DNA of 64,000 nucleotides from Bradyrhizobium sp. AZCC 1693 (GCF_036924745.1 NZ_JAZHSD010000001.1:7439001-7503000); one strand, 5' to 3'; counted from the stretch's first letter, positions 7,225-15,839 are shown. A program made the numbers and translations. The notes: generated from the sequence alone by a model not told the origin.

Positions 7225-8748
7225 ATGCTCGATCTGCTCTGGAACGGCCTCGTCAACGTCGCCCAGTGGAAATACCTGGTGCCGCTGTTTGCTGGCACCT
7301 TCATCGGCGTGATCGGCGGGGCCCTGCCGGGCGTCACCATCACCATGACGGTCATTGTGGTGCTGCCGTTCACCTACGGGCTCGACCCGCTGGCCGGCCT
7401 TGCGGCAATGACCGGCGTCTATGTCGGCGGATCGACCGGCGGCCTCATCTCCTGCTGCCTGCTCGGCATCCCGGGCACGCCGGCTTCGATCGCGACCACG
7501 TTCGACGGCTTTCCGATGGCGCGCAACGGCGAGCCGGGCCGCGCCATCTGGCTCGGCGTCTGGGCTTCGGTCTGGGGCGGCCTGCTCGGCGCTTTTTTCC
7601 TTGTGTTCCTCACCGGGCCGCTCGCGGCGATCGCGCTGGAATTCGGGCCGTGGGAATTCTTCTCTCTGTTCGTGCTCGCCATGGCGATGGTTGCGGGGCT
7701 CACCGAATCCTCGCTCGTCAAGGGCCTGATCTCGACCGCCATCGGGCTGCTGATCACGGTGATCGGCCACGATCCGATCGGCAGCGTGCCGCGTTTCACC
7801 TTCGGCTCGGAGTTCATCGGCGGCGGCTTCGCGTTCCTGCCGGTATTGATCGGCATTTTCGCCTTCGCGCAGATCATGACCGACCTGGAGAAGCTGGGTC
7901 GCCCGCAAGGCGAGGCGGTGCAATCCGCGGCTGACGTCAGGCTCGAACGTTTCTCTCACCTCAAAGTCAATTGGGAGATCGCCCGGCAGCCGTTCCTGCT
8001 CGGCTGGGCGACCTTCGTCGGGCTGATCATCGGCATCCTGCCGGCGATCGGCGGCAGCGCATCCAGCGTCATGGCCTATGACCAGGCCAAGAAATTCTCC
8101 AGGACGCCGGAGCGTTTCGGCAAGGGCCACCCCGAGGGCATCATTGCCTCGGAAGCCTCGAACAACGCTAACGTCAGCGGCTCGCTGATGACCATCATGG
8201 CATTCGGCATTCCCGGTGACGCTGTCACCGCCGTGATGCTCGGCGCGATGACGATCCACGGCATTCAGTCTGGACCGCTATTCATCTCGCAAAATCCCGA
8301 CATCGCCTATGGCATCTATGCGGCCTACATCCTGGCGCACCCCTGCATGCTGCTGATCTGCGTCGCGCTGATGCCGCTGATGCTGCGCGTGACCTCGGTG
8401 CGGATGGCGGTGCTGGCGCCTGTCGTGCTGGTGCTTTGCATCCTCGGCGCCTATGCGCTCAACAACACGATGCAGAGCGTCTACGTGCTGCTGCTGTTCG
8501 GCGTCGTCGGCTACGTGCTGGTCAAGCTCGGCTTTCCGCTGGCGCCCCTGATCCTCGGCTTGATTCTCGGCGACCAGATCGAGATCAACCTTGTGCGCGC
8601 GATCATGACCGACGCCAATCCCTGGCTTTTCCTGACGCGGCCGATTTCCGGCTTGCTGCTGCTGGCGGCGGCGGCCTCGGTCGTGCTGGCCATATGGCAG
8701 CATTGGCGTCACCAGAACCGGGTGGCCGAGGAAGAGCCGGATTTTTGA
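7225..8748 (+). CDS. tctA: TctA, large membrane subunit of tripartite tricarboxylate transporter
   Basis: This 507-residue polytopic protein of about 12 membrane segments is the transport channel of the complex. Conserved features include GALPGVTITMTVIVVLPFTYG near residue 32, GVYVGGSTGGLISCCLLGIPGTPASI near 70 and LGIGILPAIGGSA-type and ASNNANVSGS segments near 270 and 312. Length and order are normal. The gene starts on the base after the tctB stop. After its end comes about 210 bp of unusual DNA before the repeated flgH-end sequence. Confidence 0.93.
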   Translation: MLDLLWNGLVNVAQWKYLVPLFAGTFIGVIGGALPGVTITMTVIVVLPFTYGLDPLAGLAAMTGVYVGGSTGGLISCCLLGIPGTPASIATTFDGFPMARNGEPGRAIWLGVWASVWGGLLGAFFLVFLTGPLAAIALEFGPWEFFSLFVLAMAMVAGLTESSLVKGLISTAIGLLITVIGHDPIGSVPRFTFGSEFIGGGFAFLPVLIGIFAFAQIMTDLEKLGRPQGEAVQSAADVRLERFSHLKVNWEIARQPFLLGWATFVGLIIGILPAIGGSASSVMAYDQAKKFSRTPERFGKGHPEGIIASEASNNANVSGSLMTIMAFGIPGDAVTAVMLGAMTIHGIQSGPLFISQNPDIAYGIYAAYILAHPCMLLICVALMPLMLRVTSVRMAVLAPVVLVLCILGAYALNNTMQSVYVLLLFGVVGYVLVKLGFPLAPLILGLILGDQIEINLVRAIMTDANPWLFLTRPISGLLLLAAAASVVLAIWQHWRHQNRVAEEEPDF

Positions 8749-8957
8749 ACCGAGGTGATGGTGCCCTTTTTTCAAGAAAGGGGCATGACAGCTGTCACCA
8801 CAGTGTTCAGGAGACTGCTGCTGTGCGGTCGCGGAGGATCGCGAAGCGACCGATGGCAAACTTGGAGAAAGGCTTACGACCCGACCCGCGAGTTGCGGTT
8901 GCCGGACTGGGAACGATTGGAGATTGCGACGGCGATGTCGCCATTCCTGACATTCAG
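8749..8957. other. Junction region between tctA and the flgH-end repeat
   Basis: About 210 bp with no complete gene. It holds a possible gene remnant (listed separately at 8853) and a small palindrome, TGACAGCTGTCA, near 8787. Together with the flgH-end duplication at both sides of the tct genes it looks like scar sequence from an insertion or deletion. Confidence 0.5.
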
Positions 8958-8990
8958 CCAAACGACCACGGCCTCCGCCAGGGGAGCTGA
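8853..8990 (+). pseudogene. Possible 5' remnant of a dehydrogenase gene next to tctA
   Basis: An ATG at 8853 with GGAGG 15 bp upstream opens a 45-codon frame beginning M-A-N-L-E-K and containing VAVAGLGTIG, a Rossmann GxGxxG start like that of aspartate dehydrogenase-type enzymes. After about 25 residues the frame no longer resembles a dehydrogenase and runs into the flgH-end repeat before stopping. Dehydrogenase genes often accompany tct transporters. I read this as a truncated neighbour, but the evidence is one short motif. Confidence 0.3.
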
Positions 8991-9101
8991 CGGAGGCCGT
9001 GTTGAACATCTCCGCCGCGCCTAGGTTCGCAACGAGATGTGGGAGCTCGGAATGCAGTCTAGAACGGCAGCAGCACGTCCATCACCTGCTGGCCGTAGCG
9101 G
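8958..9101. repeat. flgH 3' end and hairpin (right, intact copy of the duplication)
   Basis: This is the partner of 5545-5687. It contains the true end of flgH (9059-9101) and the downstream hairpin. Outside these limits the two copies diverge at once, so the duplicated unit is about 140 bp. The two direct copies bracket the whole tctCBA operon. Confidence 0.85.
8970..8999 (-). terminator. Hairpin downstream of flgH
   Basis: GGCCTCCGCCA and TGACGGAGGCC form an 11-bp stem with one mismatch around a loop of about 8 nt. It lies 60 bp beyond the flgH stop on the minus strand and probably ends the flgF-flgG-flgA-flgH transcript. No strong T-run follows. Confidence 0.6.
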
Positions 9102-9811
9102 GGTTGCTGCACGTCGGTGATCTGGCCGCGACCGCCATAGGCAATGCGGGCCTGCGCGATCTTCGAGGAATCGATGGTGTTGTCGCTCTGGATGTCTTCG
9201 GGGCGGACGATGCCGGCGACGATCAGCTCGCGGATTTCGAAGTTGACGCGGATCTCCTGCTTGCCTTCGACCACGAGGTTGCCGTTCGGCAGCACCTGCG
9301 TCACCACGGCGGCGACGTTGGTCTGCAACGCTTCCTGGCGGTTGACCGAGCCCTTGCCGTCGCTCGACGACGTCGAGTCCGTGGTCAGGATCTTGCCGGG
9401 CAGGATCTTGTTTGCCTGCGTGATCGTGCTTGACCCAATGAAATCGGTGATCCCCGAGTCTTCCTTGGCGGAGCGGCTGCGTTGGGTCTCGTTGGACAGG
9501 TTGGCCTTGTCGGTGATGTTGACGGTCACAGTCAGGAGGTCGCCGATCCGCGCGGCGCGCTGGTCCTTGAAGAAGGCGCGCGAGCCGTTCCGCCACAGCG
9601 AGTTGGCATTGTAGGAGGCCTGCTCCGGCTTCGGCATCGGCATCTGCACCGGCTTGTAGCCGGGCTGCGTGGTCGGGTTTTCGATCTCCGTCAGCTTCGG
9701 CTTTTCGCCGATCTGGGAGAGACGGTCGATCGAGGAACAACCGCTCGCGGCGACGGCCAGCGACATCATGGCGCCGGTAAGGATGATGCGGTTGAGACGG
9801 GGGACTGACAT
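9059..9811 (-). CDS. flgH: Flagellar L-ring lipoprotein FlgH
   Basis: The 250-residue FlgH forms the outer-membrane L ring around the flagellar rod. The N-terminus is a lipoprotein signal with lipobox AVAASGC, Cys25 being the lipidated residue. Core marks are SLWRNGSRAFFKDQRAARIGDLLTV-type text near residue 75, the N/S-rich stretch TDSTSSSDGKG near 150 and the C-terminal VVEGKQEIRVNFEIREL and RYGQQVMDVLLPF. It is the last gene of flgF-flgG-flgA-flgH. A damaged copy of its final 45 bp lies 3.4 kb away. Confidence 0.95.
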   Translation of the reverse strand: MSVPRLNRIILTGAMMSLAVAASGCSSIDRLSQIGEKPKLTEIENPTTQPGYKPVQMPMPKPEQASYNANSLWRNGSRAFFKDQRAARIGDLLTVTVNITDKANLSNETQRSRSAKEDSGITDFIGSSTITQANKILPGKILTTDSTSSSDGKGSVNRQEALQTNVAAVVTQVLPNGNLVVEGKQEIRVNFEIRELIVAGIVRPEDIQSDNTIDSSKIAQARIAYGGRGQITDVQQPRYGQQVMDVLLPF

Positions 9812-9816
9812 TTACA

Positions 9817-10899
9817 TTACTCGGCTTTTGGAGCGACTGGCGGACTGACGGCGGCGACTGCAACGGGCGCGGGTCGTGTTGTGCCGAGCGAGGAGGTGGT
9901 ATCGCTGGTCTGCGCCGGGCGGGACGGTAGTGGCGTGATCGAAACCTGGCCGCGGCCGACCACGGTGCCGGACAGCGTGCGCTTCGACTGCAGGTTCATG
10001 ACGTTGACGACGTCGCCCTCGGTGCCGTTGTCCAGCGCCTTGCCGCGCATGGTGAGGTAGATGCCGGGCGCATCGTAGATCAACGTGACGTTCTGGTCGC
10101 GCTGTACCAGGTCTGGCTTGACGAGATCGGCGGTGCGGATCGCCTGGCCCGCGCGGAGCTGGCGGCGGGCCTGCATGCCCACCGCGCGGTCGCGCGCGGC
10201 GGCGTCAGTGCCGACTTCCGTTTTCGGGCGGCGCTCGACCATCACGTCGGATGATTTCACGATCTCATTGCGCTCGATGGTGCGCGCCAGCACTGCGGCC
10301 TCGACGGTCTCGATCGCCGTGCCGGTAAAGCGCAGCTTGGCTGCGGCGCCGTTCTCGTTGGCGATTTCAAAGGTAACGTCGAAGCGGCCGTTGCGGTTGT
10401 CATAGCGCGCGATGGTCGGCTGCAGGCCGCCGGTGAAGCCGGCGTCCAGCCTGACGTCGCCGGGGTCGCGGTCGAAGGTCAGCGACAGATTGGCGGCGTC
10501 GCCGAGACCGTTGCGGCGCTCCAGCGCGCGCGCCACCTGCAGCTCGATGTCCTTGCCTTCAAGGGTGCGGGCGAGGCGCGTCACCGAAATTTCCTTCAGG
10601 TCGCGGGTGTCGACGCCGATCACTTGATGGGCGCGCAGCGTGTTGAGCACCTGCGCGACCGGCAGCGAGCCCGTGGTGCCCAGATCCGGCGCGCGGTAGA
10701 TCGCGATCTGCCCGGCGCTGCCGGCATTGTCGATGACATCGCCGATCCGCACCAGATCGCCCGACACCTGCACGGTGGCGCGCAGCACCGGCGCGGCGAT
10801 CACGTTGCGGTTCGCGAAGGTATCCCGGGTCTGCGCGACCGCGGCCGCGCTCGATGCGGCGATCAGGGCTGTGGCCAGGAGGAGGGCGCGGGCGATCAT
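9817..10899 (-). CDS. flgA: Flagellar P-ring assembly chaperone FlgA
   Basis: This 360-residue periplasmic protein has a signal peptide ending at SSAAAVAQ. FlgA helps FlgI polymerise into the P ring. The C-terminal SAF domain is clear: ARTIERNEIVKSSDVMVERRP near residue 205, ARRQLRAGQAIRTADLVKP near 245, and QNVTLIYDAPGIYLTMRGKALDNG near 275. It is longer than enterobacterial FlgA because of an extended N-terminal half and a proline-rich tail (APVAVAAVSPPVAPKAE). It lies 5 bp before flgH. Confidence 0.92.
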   Translation of the reverse strand: MIARALLLATALIAASSAAAVAQTRDTFANRNVIAAPVLRATVQVSGDLVRIGDVIDNAGSAGQIAIYRAPDLGTTGSLPVAQVLNTLRAHQVIGVDTRDLKEISVTRLARTLEGKDIELQVARALERRNGLGDAANLSLTFDRDPGDVRLDAGFTGGLQPTIARYDNRNGRFDVTFEIANENGAAAKLRFTGTAIETVEAAVLARTIERNEIVKSSDVMVERRPKTEVGTDAAARDRAVGMQARRQLRAGQAIRTADLVKPDLVQRDQNVTLIYDAPGIYLTMRGKALDNGTEGDVVNVMNLQSKRTLSGTVVGRGQVSITPLPSRPAQTSDTTSSLGTTRPAPVAVAAVSPPVAPKAE

Positions 10900-10909
10900 G
10901 ACCAGTCCT

Positions 10910-11698
10910 TTAGCGGAACATGTTGGAGGTGGATTGCAGCATCTGGTCGGCCGCGCTGACGACCTTGGCGTTCATCTCATAGGCGCGCTGGGCGGCGATC
11001 AGGTCGGAGATTTCGGTCACCACCTCGACATTGGCCTGTTCGAGATTGCCCTGCTGCATGTCGCCAAAACCGTCGGTGTTGGCGACGCCGTCCTGCGGCG
11101 TGCCGGAGGCCGGGGTGTCCGTGAACAGATTGTCGCCGATCGGGTTGAGGCCGGCCTTGTTGATGAAGCGGGTCAGGCCGATCTGGCCGACCAGGGTTGG
11201 CGTGGTCGAGCCCGGCAGCATCACCGTGAGCTGGCCCTGCGCGTTGATGGTGATCTGCGAGGAGTTTTGCGGGATCGTGATCGTCGGCTGCACCGGGTTG
11301 CCCTGCGCGGTGACGACGCGACCCTGCGCGTCCATCATGAACGAGCCGTCGCGGGTATAGGCATAGGTACCGTCGGGCACCTGGATCTTGAAGAAGCCTT
11401 CGCCGCGGATCGCGACGTCGAGGTCGTTGCCGGTGGGCGACAGCGTGCCCTGGCTCATCAGCCGCGGCGTGCCGACGGTCTTGACGCCGCCGCCGATATC
11501 GACGCCGACCGGCAGGATGGTGCCCTGGTCGGAAGCCTGCGCGCCGACGCGGCGCACATGGTCGTAGATCAGATCCTGAAACGCCGCGCGCTGCTTCTTG
11601 TAGCCGGTGGTGCGCATGTTGGCGATGTTGTTGGAGATCACCTGAACGTTGAGTTCCTGTGCCGCCATGCCGGTCGCTGCTGTGTAAAGGGCGCGCAT
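10910..11698 (-). CDS. flgG: Flagellar distal rod protein FlgG
   Basis: 262 residues, the usual FlgG length. The N-terminus MRALYTAATGMAAQELNVQV and SNNIANMRTTGYKKQRAAF are the conserved rod/hook helix and motif. The C-terminus NVEVVTEISDLIAAQRAYEM and DQMLQSTSNMFR are the matching C-terminal helix. FlgG forms the distal rod through the peptidoglycan and outer membrane. It follows flgF by about 17 bp and precedes flgA by about 10 bp in one operon. Confidence 0.96.
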   Translation of the reverse strand: MRALYTAATGMAAQELNVQVISNNIANMRTTGYKKQRAAFQDLIYDHVRRVGAQASDQGTILPVGVDIGGGVKTVGTPRLMSQGTLSPTGNDLDVAIRGEGFFKIQVPDGTYAYTRDGSFMMDAQGRVVTAQGNPVQPTITIPQNSSQITINAQGQLTVMLPGSTTPTLVGQIGLTRFINKAGLNPIGDNLFTDTPASGTPQDGVANTDGFGDMQQGNLEQANVEVVTEISDLIAAQRAYEMNAKVVSAADQMLQSTSNMFR

Positions 11699-11715
11699 CG
11701 ATCAATGCCTTACGG

Positions 11716-12480
11716 TTATGCCGGAACGTCGGCGAGTTTCTCGACTGCGGTTCGGTGCAGGTCGTGCTGCTGCTGCAGCATCGCCGAGATCTGCGTGTAG
11801 GTGCGCGTGATCTCGATCATGCGGCTCATTTCGTGAACGGAATTGACGTTCGACTTCTCGATAAAGCCCTGGCGGACCCGTGAGGTGGTGTCGGGCTGGG
11901 CGGCGACGCCCTGGCCCGCAGAGTAGAGGTTGCCGCCTTCCTTCACGAGCTTCTGCGCGTCGGCAAAATTGACCAGCCGCAGCTTGCCGCGGACCGAGTC
12001 GGTGCGGCCGGTGCCCTCGAGGACCGTGACATTGCCGTCGGCTGCGATGTTGATCGCCTTGTCGGTCGGCTGGAACACGATCGGGCCGGAGGTGCCCAGC
12101 ACCGCATCGCCGCTCGCGGTCACGAGCTGGCCCTGATTGTTGATCTGCAGGCCGCCGTCGCGGGTGTAGCGCTCGCCGGCGGCGGTCTGCACAACCAGGA
12201 AGGCGTTGCCGTCGATCGCGACGTCGAGCGGGTTTTTGGTCTGCTCGGAGGGACCGGCTGCGAAATCGTGGAAGGTGGCGCGGTCGTGCACGAAAGAGAC
12301 GCGGCGGTCGGCGCGCACGAAATTGTCTTCATGCGCCGGCGAGCGCAGATATTCCTCGAACAGCGACCGGTCGGCCTTGAAGCCGGTCGTGTTGATGTTG
12401 GCGACGTTGTTGGCGACGACATCCAACTGCCGTTCCAGCGTCATCTGCCGCGAAAGTCCGACGAGAAGCATATTCTCCAT
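11716..12480 (-). CDS. flgF: Flagellar proximal rod protein FlgF
   Basis: The start is the ATG at 12480, preceded by AGGGGAGAACC, giving 254 residues. The text MENMLLVGLSRQMTLERQLD, VVANNVANINTTGFKADRSLF at the N-terminus and SVHEMSRMIEITRTYTQIS near the C-terminus match FlgF, a proximal rod subunit. It heads flgF-flgG-flgA-flgH, divergent from fliL. Confidence 0.94.
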   Translation of the reverse strand: MENMLLVGLSRQMTLERQLDVVANNVANINTTGFKADRSLFEEYLRSPAHEDNFVRADRRVSFVHDRATFHDFAAGPSEQTKNPLDVAIDGNAFLVVQTAAGERYTRDGGLQINNQGQLVTASGDAVLGTSGPIVFQPTDKAINIAADGNVTVLEGTGRTDSVRGKLRLVNFADAQKLVKEGGNLYSAGQGVAAQPDTTSRVRQGFIEKSNVNSVHEMSRMIEITRTYTQISAMLQQQHDLHRTAVEKLADVPA

Positions 12481-12865
12481 CGGTGGTTCTCCCCTTGATC
12501 GATCCGAAGCAGGCTCTCCCAAGCCCGTGGTCCGGATCCGTCGTAAACCTTTGGGCTCTCCCAAGCCGGCAGGTCACGCCAGTTACTCAGCGAAAGCCGT
12601 GCCAAGTCGGGAAATACCGATTTTTTAATGGGTTAAGCGTTTTCCAGGGCGCGGGGCGGGCGGCAGAAAGGTCTTGTTGACCATGTTTGCCCGGCAGATT
12701 TTTCCTACTTGGGCGCTAATGGAAAGGTTCCGTTAACCATTATTACCCTAGCGTTGCACGTATGGAGCGCGTGTGCGCTGGCGGCTTTTGTTTCGCGTTG
12801 TGGGGGCTTCGTTACCCAGGCTGGTGGCAACTGCGTTCGTTTTCGGAATCGAAACGGGCGGGGCA
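12481..12865. promoter_or_regulatory. Divergent flagellar promoter region, flgF / fliL
   Basis: 385 bp without a gene between the flgF operon (left) and the fliL operon (right). The middle (12620-12760) is AT-richer than the surroundings. It contains TTAATGGGTTAAG near 12625, CTAATGG near 12717 and GTTAACCATTATTACC near 12732. The last is a TTAA half-site followed 7 nt later by TACC instead of TTAA, so it is at best an imperfect CtrA box. No sigma-54 -24/-12 element is evident. Confidence 0.55.
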
Positions 12866-13357
12866 ATGGCTGACAACGACCAGGCGGAAGGCGCAGACGG
12901 CGCAGAAGCCGCATCGTCGAAAAAGAGCAAGCTCAAGCTGATTGTTGCGGCGGCGGGTTTCGTCGCGATCCTCGGCGCCGGCGCCGGCTGGTTCTTCCTG
13001 ATGCGCGGCCATGGCGAGGAAAAGCACGCCGAAGCGCCGCCGCCGAAGCCGCCGTCCTTTGTCGAAGTGCCCGATATGATGGTCAACCTGGTCGGGGCCC
13101 CCGGCGAGCGGGTGCAATATCTCCGCGTCAAGGTGGTGCTCGAGATCAAGGACGAGAAGCAGGTCGAGGCGATCAAGCCGAACCTGCCGCGCGTCACCGA
13201 CCTGTTCCAGACCTACCTGCGCGAACTGCGTCCCTCCGACATCAACGGTTCGGCCGGGCTGTTTCGCCTCAAGGAAGAACTGACCAAGCGGGTCAACAAC
13301 GCGGTCGCGCCGCAGCAGGTGAGCGCCGTGTTGTTCAAGGAAATCGTCGTGCAGTGA
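12866..13357 (+). CDS. fliL: Flagellar basal body-associated protein FliL
   Basis: From the ATG at 12866 (GGGCGGGGCA before it) the protein is 163 residues. A short acidic cytoplasmic N-terminus is followed by one membrane helix (LIVAAAGFVAILGAGAGWFF). The periplasmic domain has PSFVEVPDMMVNLVG and VKVVLEIKDEKQVEAIKP. FliL associates with MotA/B stators and raises torque. It starts the fliL-fliM-DUF6468-motE series. Confidence 0.93.
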   Translation: MADNDQAEGADGAEAASSKKSKLKLIVAAAGFVAILGAGAGWFFLMRGHGEEKHAEAPPPKPPSFVEVPDMMVNLVGAPGERVQYLRVKVVLEIKDEKQVEAIKPNLPRVTDLFQTYLRELRPSDINGSAGLFRLKEELTKRVNNAVAPQQVSAVLFKEIVVQ

Positions 13358-13375
13358 TGGAACGGATCTAGCATC

Positions 13376-14578
13376 ATGGCCGGCAACCAAGACCAGATGG
13401 ACCAGGACGCGATTGCCGCCCAGTGGGAGGCTTCGCTCGATTCCGAGGATCCCGCGGCGGCCGCGGAAGAAGCTGCCGCCAATGAACTCTCCGAGAGCAT
13501 GGCGCTGCAGTGGGCGGCCATGGTCGAGGACGGCGGCCGCGAGTTCGGCAACAAGAATTCCGGCGAACGGGTTCTGTCGCAGGAGGAAATCGACAATCTG
13601 CTCGGTTTCAGCGTCGGCGACGTCAATCTCGACGACAATTCCGGCATTCGCGCCATCATCGATTCGGCGATGGTGTCCTACGAGCGTCTGCCGATGCTCG
13701 AAATCGTGTTCGACCGTCTGGTGCGGCTGATGACCACGAGCCTGCGCAACTTCACCTCGGACAACGTCGAAGTCTCGCTCGACCGCATCACCTCGGTTCG
13801 CTTCGGCGACTACATGAATTCAATTCCCTTGCCGGCCGTGCTCAGCGTGTTCAAGGCCGAGGAGTGGGAAAATTTCGGCCTTGCGACGGTCGATTCCAGC
13901 CTGATCTATTCGATCATCGACGTGCTGCTCGGCGGCCGGCGCGGCCAGACCTCGCTGCGCATCGAGGGCCGGCCCTACACCACGATCGAAACCAATCTGG
14001 TCAAGCGGCTGGTCGAGGTGGTGCTATCAGACGCCGAGCAGGCGTTCCGGCCGCTGTCGCCGGTGACGTTCTCGATCGACCGGCTGGAAACCAATCCGCG
14101 CTTCGCCGCGATCTCCAGGCCCGCCAATGCCGCGATCCTGGTGCGGCTGCGCATCGACATGGAAGACCGCGGCGGCAATATCGAATTGCTGCTGCCTTAT
14201 GCGACCATCGAGCCGATCCGCCCGGTTCTGCTCCAGATGTTCATGGGCGAAAAGTTCGGCCGCGATCCGATCTGGGAAGGACATTTCGCGACCGAAGTGG
14301 CGCAGGCCGAGATATCGGTCGATGCGGTGCTCTATGAAGCCGACATTCCGCTGAAGCAGCTGATGATGCTGAAGGTCGGCGACACCCTGCCGCTGGAAAT
14401 GCGCCCTGAAGCGCTGGTGCAGGTCCGCTGCGGTAATGTTCTTTTGACCGAAGGACGTATGGGCCGGGTCGGTGACCGCGTCGCCATTCGCGTCACCAAG
14501 CAGTTGCGTAAGCCCAATACCACCTTCGCGATGTTCGAGAAGGCCGACGAGCAAACCAAGTTGATGGAGGCACAATGA
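13376..14578 (+). CDS. fliM: Flagellar motor switch protein FliM
   Basis: This 400-residue C-ring protein binds CheY-P and sets rotation direction. LSQEEIDNLLGF is near residue 62; in enterobacteria the LSQxEIDxLL element is the CheY-P binding peptide at the extreme N-terminus, but here about 60 acidic and alanine-rich residues precede it. The middle domain has RLVRLMTTSLRNFTSDNVEV and the C-terminus the SpoA domain (LKVGDTLPLEMRPEALVQV). The gene lies 18 bp after fliL and overlaps the next gene by 4 bp. Confidence 0.95.
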   Translation: MAGNQDQMDQDAIAAQWEASLDSEDPAAAAEEAAANELSESMALQWAAMVEDGGREFGNKNSGERVLSQEEIDNLLGFSVGDVNLDDNSGIRAIIDSAMVSYERLPMLEIVFDRLVRLMTTSLRNFTSDNVEVSLDRITSVRFGDYMNSIPLPAVLSVFKAEEWENFGLATVDSSLIYSIIDVLLGGRRGQTSLRIEGRPYTTIETNLVKRLVEVVLSDAEQAFRPLSPVTFSIDRLETNPRFAAISRPANAAILVRLRIDMEDRGGNIELLLPYATIEPIRPVLLQMFMGEKFGRDPIWEGHFATEVAQAEISVDAVLYEADIPLKQLMMLKVGDTLPLEMRPEALVQVRCGNVLLTEGRMGRVGDRVAIRVTKQLRKPNTTFAMFEKADEQTKLMEAQ

Positions 14579-15012
14579 GTCATTCCCTTGGCGTTGTAAT
14601 CGAGAGTCTGGTGGCGGTGCTGCTGATGCTCACGATCGGCTACTGCATGCTGCTCAACAAGCGGCTGCAGCGGCTGAAGGCGGACGAGCATTCGCTGAAA
14701 GCCACGATCGCCGAACTGATCACCGCGACCGAAATCGCCGAGCGGGCGATCGGCGGCCTCAAGCACACCGTGCGGGACGTCAATGAGAATCTCGGCAGCC
14801 AGCTTACCGCGGCGACGCAGATGGCGGGGCATCTGAAGAACATGCTCGCCGAAGGCGACGGCGTCATTCGCAGGCTGTCCAAAATCGCGATCGCGGCGCG
14901 GCCCTCGCAGGAGGCCGAACCCGCTGCACCCAAGGTCTCTACCGCCAGGGCGGTTGCCGCGGCGGCTGAGGCATTCTCTGAACGCCGAAGGGCCAGTGGC
15001 CTCGCCGCATGA
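14575..15012 (+). CDS. DUF6468 protein, flagellar-operon membrane protein
   Basis: This 145-residue protein has one N-terminal transmembrane helix (VVIESLVAVLLMLTIGYCML) followed by a coiled-coil region (KRLQRLKADEHSLKATIAEL, ITATEIAERAIGGLKHTVRD) and an alanine-rich tail. It matches DUF6468, found almost only between fliM and motE in alphaproteobacteria. It overlaps fliM and motE by 4 bp each, so it is co-translated with both. A role in the motor or basal body is inferred from position. Confidence 0.8.
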   Translation: MSHSLGVVIESLVAVLLMLTIGYCMLLNKRLQRLKADEHSLKATIAELITATEIAERAIGGLKHTVRDVNENLGSQLTAATQMAGHLKNMLAEGDGVIRRLSKIAIAARPSQEAEPAAPKVSTARAVAAAAEAFSERRRASGLAA

Positions 15013-15791
15013 AGTCGTTTCGCGACATCCGCGTCATTCCGGTCGTGCTGGTCGCGATCTTCGGCCTTGCAGTGCTAAAGGTCGCGGGCCTCGTGATCGA
15101 TGGCGGATACGTGTTCGACTATCAGGTCAGTGAGCCGGCCAAGCGTTCGTGGGCGCAGGATAATCTGGGTTATCCGAGCGGCGCCAAAGCCGATCCCGCC
15201 GACATCACCGGTTCGGTCAAGAAGGAAGAGAAAAAGGAGGAGGCGCCGAAGCCGGCCGCTCCCGCCACCGACGCGCCGAAGCCCGACGGCGTCGTGGTGT
15301 TTCCCGACCAGAACCCGCAATCGGTGTCGCCGTCGGAGCGCGCCATCCTGGAACGGCTGCAGGCGCGGCGCCAGGAACTGGAGCAGCGCGCGCGCGAAAT
15401 CGAAATTCGCGAAAGCCTTTTGAAATCCGCCGAGAAGCGCATCGAGGGCCGCGTCGAGGAAATGAAGGCCACCGAAGCCAAGATCTCGACCGCGACGGGG
15501 CAAAAGGCGGAGCAGGACGCCGCCCGCTTCAAGGGCATCATCACGATGTATGAGGGCATGAAGCCAAAGGACGCCGCCAAGGTGTTCGACCGGCTGGAAA
15601 TGTCGGTGCTCTACGAAATCGCCTCCCAGATCGCGCCGCGCAAGATGTCGGACATTCTGGGCCTGATGCAGCCGGAAGCGGCCGAGCGGCTGACGGTCGA
15701 ACTGGCCCGCCGCGCCGGCACCGATAAATCCACGTCCACGGCCGAACTGCCGAAGATCGAAGGCAAGATCCTGCAGCAAAAGCCCAACTGA
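15009..15791 (+). CDS. motE: MotE-family flagellar motor protein (MgtE-N-like domain)
   Basis: 260 residues with an N-terminal membrane anchor (VIPVVLVAIFGLAVLKVAGL), a Pro/Ala/Lys-rich linker, a coiled coil (ILERLQARRQELEQRARE, ESLLKSAEKRIEGRV) and a C-terminal domain like the FliG/MgtE N-domain (TMYEGMKPKDAAKVFDRL, EIASQIAPRKMSDILGLMQP). MotE in Sinorhizobium is a periplasmic chaperone for MotC. It ends the fliL-fliM operon. Confidence 0.8.
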   Translation: MKSFRDIRVIPVVLVAIFGLAVLKVAGLVIDGGYVFDYQVSEPAKRSWAQDNLGYPSGAKADPADITGSVKKEEKKEEAPKPAAPATDAPKPDGVVVFPDQNPQSVSPSERAILERLQARRQELEQRAREIEIRESLLKSAEKRIEGRVEEMKATEAKISTATGQKAEQDAARFKGIITMYEGMKPKDAAKVFDRLEMSVLYEIASQIAPRKMSDILGLMQPEAAERLTVELARRAGTDKSTSTAELPKIEGKILQQKPN

Positions 15792-15839
15792 CGCCGGGTG
15801 CCGGGCACCCCGCGGTAAAAAGGCGCTGAGGCCCCCAGG

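Noticed and set aside
6673..8259. A 528-codon open frame on the minus strand antisense to tctB and tctA.
   Set aside because: Its product is rich in D, H, R, E and Q, the usual composition of antisense frames in high-GC membrane-protein genes. The plus strand has an intact, recognisable transporter with family motifs.
12733..12747. Possible CtrA box before fliL.
   Set aside because: TTAA is followed after 7 nt by TACC, not TTAA. Only half of the consensus is present, so it is mentioned in the region entry but not called.
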